DNA of 14,773 nucleotides from SIAJ01 sp036266155 (lineage in GTDB: Bacteria > Planctomycetota > Planctomycetia > Gemmatales > Gemmataceae): assembly GCA_036266155.1 (NCBI GenBank), contig DATANR010000336.1:1-14773 (forward strand), read 5' to 3'. A program made the position numbers and the translations under genes. The notes beneath the pieces are model-generated. The model was not told the DNA's origin. It worked only from the letters and a program-made list of their open reading frames with translations, and made no database searches. This document shows, piece after piece, positions 5,920 to 11,951 of this stretch (positions are counted from its first letter, which is position 1; each line of letters begins with the position of its first letter).

Positions 5920-6930
5920 ATGGCCGACGTAAGCGAGCATTTGTTGGTTCGAGCCGCCCGCGGTGAGCGGGTGGAGCGCCCGCCGGTCTGGGCGATGCGC
6001 CAGGCGGGTCGGTGGGACCCGGAATTTCAGAAGGTGCGCGCTGGGCTCGGCTTCTACGAGTTCTCGGAAAATGTCGAGCGTGCGGCTCAAGCCACTCTGT
6101 GCCCGCGGCGATTTGGCGTCGATGGCATCATCCTCTTCTACGACATCACGACTCTGCCCGTGGCGATGGGCCTGCCGTTTGAATTGAAGCCGCAGCAGGG
6201 GCCGGTGCCCAATCGGCCGATCCGCATGGTGGCCGACGTCGATCGGCTCGATCCCAATCCGGACCCTGATCGCTACGGCTACATCATCGAGCTATTGCGC
6301 ACGGTGAAGCGGGAACTGAACGGCGAACTGCCAATTCTCGCGTTCGCCGGCGCGCCGTTCACCGTGGCGGCGTACTGCATCGGCACCGGCAAGCGCATGG
6401 AGCAGACGCGCCAGTTCGCGGCCGAGCAACCGGCCGTCTGGCAGCGCCTGCTCGACAAGCTTTCGGGAGCGACAATCGGCTTCTTGAACGCGCTCATTCG
6501 CGAAGGGGCCGCGGCCTACCAACTCTTTGATTCCTGGGCAGGCGACTTGACTCCTGCCGAATACGACCAGTGGGCGCAGCCGTATCATCGCGAAATCCTC
6601 GCCGGCGCGACCGGTGTGCCGCGCATCCTGTTCGTCAAGGAAAGTCCATACCTCGAACGGATGGTGACGACTGGAGCCGAGGTCGTCAGCCTCGGCGCCC
6701 GGCACGATCTCGCCGCTGCCCGGCGACAATATCCCCACCTTGTATTCCAGGGCAACGTCGACTCGGACATCTTGAAAGAAGGCACGACGACGCAAGTGCA
6801 GGATGCGGTGCGTGCGTGCCTTGCTGCGGGCGGCGGACAGCGGCACATCGTCAACCTGAATCACGGTGTCGACAAGGCCACGCCCGTTGGGAACTTCGAG
6901 ACGTTTATCCGCACGGCACAGGGTAGGTAG
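5920..6930 (+). CDS. hemE: Uroporphyrinogen decarboxylase HemE
   Basis: This cytoplasmic enzyme of heme synthesis decarboxylates the four acetate side chains of uroporphyrinogen III to give coproporphyrinogen III. It has 336 residues, close to the usual length of 340-355. Family landmarks are WAMRQAGRWDPEF (24-36, with the two substrate-binding Arg at 27 and 31), the catalytic Asp75 (ILFYDITTLPVAMG), Tyr152 (GAPFTVAAYCIG) and His315 (VNLNHGVDKATPVGN). Small departures from the common consensus are W for Y in R-Q-A-G-R-Y, and N-L-N-H-G for N-L-G-H-G. It follows ubiE by 49 bases in the same direction and is probably co-transcribed. Cytochrome heme and menaquinone synthesis together suggest a respiratory-cofactor unit. 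Confidence 0.95.
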   Translation: MADVSEHLLVRAARGERVERPPVWAMRQAGRWDPEFQKVRAGLGFYEFSENVERAAQATLCPRRFGVDGIILFYDITTLPVAMGLPFELKPQQGPVPNRPIRMVADVDRLDPNPDPDRYGYIIELLRTVKRELNGELPILAFAGAPFTVAAYCIGTGKRMEQTRQFAAEQPAVWQRLLDKLSGATIGFLNALIREGAAAYQLFDSWAGDLTPAEYDQWAQPYHREILAGATGVPRILFVKESPYLERMVTTGAEVVSLGARHDLAAARRQYPHLVFQGNVDSDILKEGTTTQVQDAVRACLAAGGGQRHIVNLNHGVDKATPVGNFETFIRTAQGR

Positions 6931-6967
6931 TGGCTCGATCCTGCCGCAAGCTGATCCAGAAACGAAC

Positions 6968-6996
6968 TTGCCGCGGCCCGATAACGTACTTATCAT
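6968..6996 (+). promoter_or_regulatory. Promoter of the znuA-znuC operon
   Basis: TTGCCG (6968-6973) and TATCAT (6991-6996) are separated by exactly 17 bases, 38 bases upstream of the znuA start codon. This gives the zinc genes a promoter separate from hemE, whose stop is 37 bases before the -35 box. Confidence 0.55.
6980..6994. promoter_or_regulatory. Candidate Zur-type operator overlapping the -10 box
   Basis: The sequence GATAACGTACTTATC has perfect 5-bp inverted arms (GATAA, TTATC) around five bases. It sits between the -35 and -10 boxes, overlapping the latter. AT-rich palindromes with TGATAA/TTATCA-like arms are known Zur boxes in several phyla, and znuA is the classic Zur target. Recognition is by shape and context only. 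Confidence 0.4.
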
Positions 6997-7034
6997 ATCC
7001 GGTATTACAAAATTTTAACGACGGAGGACGGGGC

Positions 7035-8027
7035 ATGCGACGTGCAAGACTCGCGTCTGTTGCGGTCATTCTGGTGGCCATGGGAGCGATCCTGACGACC
7101 GGCTGTCCGCGTGGAGGCTCGGACAATCCCTGGGCCGCGTCCGGCAACAAGCCGAAGGTCCTCGTATCATTCGCCCCGCTCTACAGTTTCGCGGCGAGCG
7201 TCGCGGGGCCGGATGCTGAGGTGAAGTGCTTGCTCACTTCGACGGGCCCGCATACGCATGGCGACGCGTCGGCACGCGAGATTGAGCTGGCACGCGGTTG
7301 CGACGTCCTTGTCGTGAATGGTCTCGGGCTCGATGACGAGGCGGATGGCATCGCACCGAAACTGGAGAAGGTTACTGGCAAACCGCTCAACATCCTGAAT
7401 CTTGGCAAGAAGATCGATGCCAGCTGGTTGCGTGAAGGTGAATGCAACCACGAGCACGCGGCAGAGGGCCACGATCACGAACACGGCACGGACCCGCATG
7501 TCTGGCTCAGCGTCCGATGCGCGAAGAGAATGGTGGAGAGCATTCGCGATGAACTGAAGCGTCTCGATCCCGATCATGCGGCCGGCTATGAATCCCGCGC
7601 GGGGGCCTATCTGAAAAAACTTGACCAGCTCGAAGCCGATGGCAAGGCGATGCTCGCCAACAAACAAGAGCGCTGGATCCTGTCCTTCCACGAATCATTG
7701 AACTACTTTGCGGAAACCTATGGGCTGAAGATCGCCGGCGTGATTGAGGTCGATCCAGGCAAGGAGCCGACGGCTGGCCGGATGGACGAGATCATCAAGA
7801 AATGCCAGAACCCAAATAAGCCGGTGCGAGTGATTGCGGTTGAGCCACAGTTCTCCAGCCAGGGCGCTGCTCGTTCGATTCGCAATACGCTTCTGGGGAA
7901 GAAAATCGAATCCGAGTTCGCCGACATCGATCCTCTGGAGACGAGCCCGGAAGCCGACCTGAGTGCCGATCAATACGAGGCCGTCATGCGCAAGAACCTT
8001 GCCGAATTGGCCCGCGTGCTGCGATGA
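7035..8027 (+). CDS. znuA: ZnuA-like zinc-binding lipoprotein of an ABC transporter
   Basis: This is a cluster A-I (ZnuA/TroA) substrate-binding protein of 330 residues that captures Zn2+, or possibly Mn2+, outside the cytoplasmic membrane. The signal segment (MRRARLASVAVILVAMGAIL, 1-20) ends in TTGC, with Cys24 as the presumed lipidated residue. Probable metal ligands are His75 (GPHTHGDA), His155 (TDPHVWLS), His219 (LSFHESLNYFAETYG) and Asp297 or Asp299 (EFADIDPLE). A His/Glu-rich loop (about 139-150, NHEHAAEGHDHEHG) between the first two ligands is typical of zinc-specific members. The start at 7035 has GGAGGA 6 bases upstream; an in-frame start at 6930 would bury the signal peptide. The stop overlaps the ATPase start (ATGA). 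Confidence 0.92.
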   Translation: MRRARLASVAVILVAMGAILTTGCPRGGSDNPWAASGNKPKVLVSFAPLYSFAASVAGPDAEVKCLLTSTGPHTHGDASAREIELARGCDVLVVNGLGLDDEADGIAPKLEKVTGKPLNILNLGKKIDASWLREGECNHEHAAEGHDHEHGTDPHVWLSVRCAKRMVESIRDELKRLDPDHAAGYESRAGAYLKKLDQLEADGKAMLANKQERWILSFHESLNYFAETYGLKIAGVIEVDPGKEPTAGRMDEIIKKCQNPNKPVRVIAVEPQFSSQGAARSIRNTLLGKKIESEFADIDPLETSPEADLSADQYEAVMRKNLAELARVLR

Positions 8028-8809
8028 CGAATACGCTCGCGACCATTCGAAACTTGAAGGTGACGTTGGGAGGCCGATCGATTCTCAGCGGGGTCGATGC
8101 GGACCTCACCCGCGGCCAGATCACCGCGCTCATTGGTCTCAACGGCTCGGGCAAGACGACGTTGCTCAAGGCTCTCATTCGCGAGTGTCCGTATCGCGGT
8201 GATGTCAAATTCTTCTGCGGCCACGATCACACGCGGCACCGGCCCGAGCATATCGGCTATGTGCCGCAACGTTTGGCGATCGACGCCCGCCTGCCGCTGA
8301 CAGTTCGTGAGTTCTTTGCACTGGCGTTGCAGCGGCGGCCTTTGTTTTTCGGTGTTTCGTCGAAGGTTTCTGCGACCGCGGAGCGGTTGCTTGGTCGTGT
8401 TGGGGCGGGACATTTGATCAATGCCCCGGTCGCCAAGCTCTCCGGCGGCGAGATGCAACGGATTCTGCTCAGCCTCGCCCTGGAACCACATCCCGAGTTG
8501 CTGTTGCTCGACGAACCGGCTGCGGGCATCGACTTCGCGGACCAGAAGCCCTTCTACGATTTGCTGGCGGAGATTAATCGCGAGCGGAAGGTGACGATCC
8601 TGCTCGTATCGCACGACCTGTCGGTTGTCAGCGATCGCGTACACCATGTTCTGTGCCTAAAGAATGGTCGGATCGAATGCCAGGGCCCGCCCCGCGACGT
8701 GCTGACGACGGAAATGATGGAGCGCGTCTTTGGCGGGGGTAAGCAGGTCTTCGCCCATCGTCACGACGACGGGACCGTGTGCGACCACCATCATTCACAC
8801 GGACATTGA
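8024..8809 (+). CDS. znuC: ZnuC-like metal ABC transporter ATP-binding protein
   Basis: This is the cytoplasmic ATPase subunit energising metal uptake with the ZnuA-like protein, with which it overlaps by four bases. It has 261 residues. Walker A is GLNGSGKTT (38-46), the Q-loop Gln82 (YVPQRLAID), the signature LSGGEMQR (139-146), Walker B LLLLDEP (159-165) and the switch His197 (LLVSHDLS). The C-terminus is a metal-binding-looking tail (FAHRHDDGTVCDHHHSHGH), a feature of some zinc ABC ATPases that may sense cytoplasmic zinc. The expected permease (ZnuB) does not follow: the next gene is on the opposite strand. Confidence 0.92.
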   Translation: MTNTLATIRNLKVTLGGRSILSGVDADLTRGQITALIGLNGSGKTTLLKALIRECPYRGDVKFFCGHDHTRHRPEHIGYVPQRLAIDARLPLTVREFFALALQRRPLFFGVSSKVSATAERLLGRVGAGHLINAPVAKLSGGEMQRILLSLALEPHPELLLLDEPAAGIDFADQKPFYDLLAEINRERKVTILLVSHDLSVVSDRVHHVLCLKNGRIECQGPPRDVLTTEMMERVFGGGKQVFAHRHDDGTVCDHHHSHGH

Positions 8810-8823
8810 TTCATCAAAGCAGA

Positions 8824-8861
8824 GCGGCCGGGCGAAGACTCGAAAGTCATCGCCCGGCCGC
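8824..8861. terminator. Long hairpin between convergent genes, candidate bidirectional terminator
   Basis: Bases 8824-8835 and 8850-8861 are a 12-bp perfect GC-rich inverted repeat (GCGGCCGGGCGA). The stem continues after a single A-A mismatch with GACT/AGTC closing a CGAA tetraloop. It lies 15 bases after the znuC stop and 26 bases from the stop of the convergent small gene. There is no U-tract on either side, so it may act as an RNA 3'-end stabiliser or a weak terminator rather than a canonical intrinsic one. Confidence 0.55.
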
Positions 8862-8886
8862 AGGTGCTTCGATCGCGTGGCCGCCC

Positions 8887-9087
8887 TTACGCGGCGACTT
8901 CCTCGTCGAGCCATTCCTTTTCGACACCTTCCTCGATTATCTCTTCAAGCTGGCCCGGCGTGATCGCAAAATCCACCTGGACCTGGCGCTGCGTGTCGCC
9001 GACGGTCATGGTGTGCGAATCCTGGGCGGCCACAAGAGCCAGGAATACTTCTTTCCGTTTTTGCACGGGTAACTTCTTGGATGCCAT
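8887..9087 (-). CDS. Conserved-looking 66-residue protein of unknown function
   Basis: This is a small acidic cytoplasmic protein (MASKKLPVQKRKEVFLALVA ... GVEKEWLDEEVAA). The start at 9087 is set by a strong AGGAG ribosome site about 8 bases upstream; the longer open frame to 9219 has a low-complexity Pro/Ala-rich extension. The composition suggests two or three helices: a basic KKLPVQKRKEVFLALVAAQ helix and an acidic TPGQLEEIIEEGVEKEWLDE helix, possibly a small helix-turn-helix-like fold. I recall similar short proteins from planctomycete genomes but have no function for them. It stands alone, convergent with znuC. Confidence 0.75.
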   Translation of the reverse strand: MASKKLPVQKRKEVFLALVAAQDSHTMTVGDTQRQVQVDFAITPGQLEEIIEEGVEKEWLDEEVAA

Positions 9088-9221
9088 GTACTTTCTCCTT
9101 CCCAACATAGGGCGCAAAGACTCGTACAGAGTTGAAACTAGTGCCGCGGGTGTAGTCGGCGGGCAGAACTGCCCTGCGAATGACACCGGCCTGGGCGCGC
9201 CCGGAGCGCGGGCAGCCACAC

Positions 9222-9250
9222 TTGCACGGAGAGAGGCAGTTGCCTATCTA
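9222..9250 (+). promoter_or_regulatory. Candidate promoter for the M20 amidohydrolase gene
   Basis: TTGCAC (9222-9227) and TATCTA (9245-9250) are separated by 17 bases. This would give a leader of about 90 bases before the ATG at 9350. It is the best match in the 262-base gap between the divergent genes. Confidence 0.4.
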
Positions 9251-9349
9251 ACGTAACTATACGCATCCCCACCCCCCTTGGTCCCGAAGAAACCCGGAAA
9301 TTCATCGGAACATCCCCGTCGCCATCACCCGCCATGCAAGGTTGATTCC

Positions 9350-10690
9350 ATGCGTCTAACACTTGTATTTGGATTTTTCCTTTTGCTTGGAATGTCCGTG
9401 CATGCCGACGGGCCAACGCTCAAGGACGGACCGCTGGAGGACCGCGTGAAAGTGGTTGACGCCAAAGTCGTGGGGGAAATTGAGTCGTTGGTCGAGCAAT
9501 ACAAGGATTTCCACTCGCACCCGGAACTCTCGTTGAAAGAAGAACGCTCGGCGTCCCGGATGGCCGCTGAGGCACGAAAACTCGGTTTTGAAGTGACGGA
9601 AAACGTTGGTGGGACGGGAATTGTGGCTGTTCTCAAGAACGGCGAAGGGCCGACTGTTCTCGTCCGTGCTGACATGGACGCTCTGCCGATCATTGAACAA
9701 ACGGGCTTACCGTACGCCAGCAAGGTCATGACCCGCGATCGGATCGGCCGCGAAGTCGGAGTCATGCATGCCTGCGGTCACGACGTGCACATGACCTGCT
9801 GGATCGGCACCGCCCGCGTGTTGACGGCTCTTAAGGACCGCTGGAGCGGCACGCTGGTCATGGTCGGGCAGCCGGCCGAGGAAATTGGCGCCGGCGCCCG
9901 CCTGATGATGGCCGACGGCCTGTACAAGCGCTTCCCGAAGCCGAATTATTGCCTCGCCTTACACGCGGACGCGTTGCTGGAGACGGGGCACATCCACTTC
10001 ACCGAAGGCCTGGCGATGGCCAATGTCGACACCGTCGAAATCACGATCAAGGGCAAGGGCGGCCACGGCGCGGCACCGCACCTCACTATCGACCCGATCG
10101 TGGTCGCCGCCAAACTAGTTCTCGATTTGCAAACGATCGTTAGCCGTGAAATGAACCCGATCGATCCGGGGGTGGTCACGGTCGGCTCCATCCACGGCGG
10201 GACCAAGGCAAACATCATTCCGAACGACGTCAAGTTGCAGATCACGGTGCGCTCGACGACGGATGCGACGCGGAAGCACATCCTCGAATCGATTGCCCGC
10301 AAGGCGAAGGCGGCGGCGGCGAGCGCGAACGCGGCGGAACCTGAGGTCACCGTGCTCAATGACGAGTTCACACCGAAGCTGGTGAACAATCCCGAACTCA
10401 CGCGCAAGACGATTGCGCTCTTCGAACAAGTGCTTGGCAAGGACAAGATTCATCCCCGGCCGACGATCATGGGTGGTGAGGATTTTTCACGCTTCGCCCT
10501 CAACGGTGAGATTCCGGTGTTCATGTATTTCTTGGGCTCAGTAGCGCCGGACCGCGTGGCCGCCGAGCGGGCGGGCGGCAAGCCGTTGCCCGGCGGACAC
10601 ACGGACGCGTATTACCCGATGCCGGAGCCGACGATCAAGACCGGGGTGAAGACGATGTCGTTGGCGGTGTTGAACTTGATGGGAAAGTAA
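9350..10690 (+). CDS. Secreted M20 family amidohydrolase (M20D, hippurate/IAA-amino-acid hydrolase type)
   Basis: This is a metal-dependent hydrolase of N-acylated amino acids or similar amides, 446 residues. The start at 9350 yields a clear signal peptide (MRLTLVFGFFLLLGMSVHA, cleavage before Asp20), so it acts in the periplasm or outside. The catalytic domain shows HSHPELSLKE (55-64), VRADMDALPIIEQTG (105-119), MHACGHDVH (139-147, metal ligands Cys142 and His144), GQPAEEIGAG (173-182, Glu177/Glu178) and ALHAD (His205). The dimerisation-domain block starts at KGKGGHGAAPH, and the closing MGGEDFSRFA motif includes Glu377. The four-motif set with Cys-x-His is typical of the M20D/aminoacylase group. 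It stands alone; the substrate cannot be predicted. Confidence 0.9.
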   Translation: MRLTLVFGFFLLLGMSVHADGPTLKDGPLEDRVKVVDAKVVGEIESLVEQYKDFHSHPELSLKEERSASRMAAEARKLGFEVTENVGGTGIVAVLKNGEGPTVLVRADMDALPIIEQTGLPYASKVMTRDRIGREVGVMHACGHDVHMTCWIGTARVLTALKDRWSGTLVMVGQPAEEIGAGARLMMADGLYKRFPKPNYCLALHADALLETGHIHFTEGLAMANVDTVEITIKGKGGHGAAPHLTIDPIVVAAKLVLDLQTIVSREMNPIDPGVVTVGSIHGGTKANIIPNDVKLQITVRSTTDATRKHILESIARKAKAAAASANAAEPEVTVLNDEFTPKLVNNPELTRKTIALFEQVLGKDKIHPRPTIMGGEDFSRFALNGEIPVFMYFLGSVAPDRVAAERAGGKPLPGGHTDAYYPMPEPTIKTGVKTMSLAVLNLMGK

Positions 10691-10725
10691 TCGCCGCGGC
10701 ATGATGAGAGAGGAGGCTTTAGGCA

Positions 10726-10950
10726 ATGGCTGTGGAACTACGGTCGACAGTATGGTCGCGATTGTTAAAGGATAGCAATCGCCCAATGCGACGCGCGGTT
10801 GCTGAATATATTCTCGGGGTGCGATTCAGCGATGCCGACAACGCACGAATTCATTTTCTCGCGGATCGTTGTCAACTCGGCACATTGACACCGCTCGAAA
10901 AGAGCGAGTACCAAGAATTGGTGGAAGCCGGAATGCTGCTATCGGTGTGA
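10726..10950 (+). CDS. Small protein of unknown function paired with an HNH endonuclease, probably truncated by TGA
   Basis: This is a 74-residue helical protein (MAVELRSTVWSRLLKDSNRP ... LTPLEKSEYQELVEAGMLLSV). It has GGAGG 10-15 bases upstream of its ATG. From memory it resembles a planctomycete/cyanobacterial family encoded directly before HNH nucleases, whose members usually end with a basic L-L-x-x-L-Q-S-K-A-R-x-S-L-K tail. Here a TGA at 10948-10950 replaces the Leu before Q-S. The same frame then continues QSMARMTLQSANGIDNG to a TGA at 11002-11004, overlapping the HNH start region. The gene therefore seems to have lost its C-terminal 15-20 residues through a stop mutation. Its role is unknown. 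Confidence 0.7.
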   Translation: MAVELRSTVWSRLLKDSNRPMRRAVAEYILGVRFSDADNARIHFLADRCQLGTLTPLEKSEYQELVEAGMLLSV

Positions 10951-10996
10951 CAATCTATGGCGCGAATGACGCTTCAATCCGCCAATGGAATCGACA

Positions 10997-11425
10997 ATGG
11001 ATGAGCCGCTTCGGCGACTCGTTCGCGAGCGCTCGGCCGGAGTTTGTGACTACTGTCAGTTTTCGATGTCCGCAATTGCTCAGAGTTTTGCGATCGACCA
11101 TATCATCGCCCGACAACACGGCGGTGCAACAACTCCTGACAACCTTGCAAATATCTTCCAGCATTGCAATCAGGCCAAGGGCAGCGACATTGGGTCGATT
11201 TATTGGGAAACGGGAGACTTCGTCCGATTTTTCCATCCGCGGACCGATCGGTGGGCCGATCACTTTGAATTGGTCGGACGTCGGATCGAAAGCCTATCTC
11301 CGATCGGCCTCGTGACGGCACGAATTCTCGGGTTCAACACCGGCGAGCGGATTCTCGAGCGTCAGTCGCTTCAGAGCATCGGTCGTTATCCCTCGGACGC
11401 GGCGATGAGGCGAATGCAGGCGTAG
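10997..11425 (+). CDS. HNH endonuclease
   Basis: This is a 142-residue HNH (His-Me-finger) nuclease. The first zinc-knuckle pair is C17-D-Y-C20, the catalytic His lies in IDHIIARQHGG (Asp34-His35), and the block NLANIFQHCNQAKGSDI (49-65) carries the Asn/Cys part of the fold. The rest resembles the C-terminal half of a planctomycete/cyanobacterial HNH group: RFFHPRTDRWADHF, then LSPIGLVTARIL. The second zinc knuckle is incomplete: Phe54 stands where C-x-x-C would place its first Cys. Start 10997 (MDEPLRRLVRERSAGVCDYC) is chosen over ATG 10985 because it fits the family N-terminus and overlaps the original upstream frame's stop (ATGGATGA). DNA target and role are unknown. Confidence 0.82.
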   Translation: MDEPLRRLVRERSAGVCDYCQFSMSAIAQSFAIDHIIARQHGGATTPDNLANIFQHCNQAKGSDIGSIYWETGDFVRFFHPRTDRWADHFELVGRRIESLSPIGLVTARILGFNTGERILERQSLQSIGRYPSDAAMRRMQA

Positions 11426-11951
11426 GCGAGCCGAACTGTCCGTGCCGATCGCCCAACTCGCGCGTAGCGTCGGGATGGTTCGCGATCCACTCGGTCAGGT
11501 TCTTGAGTACAACGGACCGGAAGCGCCTACGTCGACGGCGGGCCTTCTCCCTGACGCCGGCCGCGGACCAATTGACCCGCCGCCCGCCGCCCGTCGTTCG
11601 CCCAGTCCAAGGCCGACCGCTTCCCCGACATCCGACCAATCACGGCGACCGTTGCGCTTCTCGTGATGATCGTTGCGGCGACTGGGAACTAGATATTGCG
11701 TCGCAGCTTGAAATTGAACAACGATCAAGCGGCGTCTCGTTGCGCGGTATTACCGAAGGGAAGGGCCGACATGAGAATTCGGCCATCCAAGCCGACGGCA
11801 ACAGTGATTTGCAACTTCGAGATGACCGGAAACATGGCCCCAACATTGCCATAGTTCACGATTCCGCAAACGGTTGGACGGTAGTTGTCGTCAAATGTGC
11901 TAGAAAAGGACGAACGGTGGTCCCGCGTAGTCCGCAGGCAACAGGCGTCTC
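11426..11951. other. 526-bp stretch with no convincing gene
   Basis: Open frames exist on both strands, but none has good start signals with protein-like composition throughout. A minus-strand segment around 11445-11525 reads VVLKNLTEWIANHPDATREL, which looks protein-like and may be a decayed gene fragment. An inverted repeat TGATCGTTG / CAACGATCA lies at 11667-11675 and 11719-11727. The promoter of the downstream protease gene should be here, but I see no strong -35/-10 pair. Confidence 0.4.

Noticed and set aside
6292..6996. A 234-residue minus-strand frame opposite hemE.
   Set aside because: hemE on the plus strand has all family motifs. The antisense product has no recognisable features.
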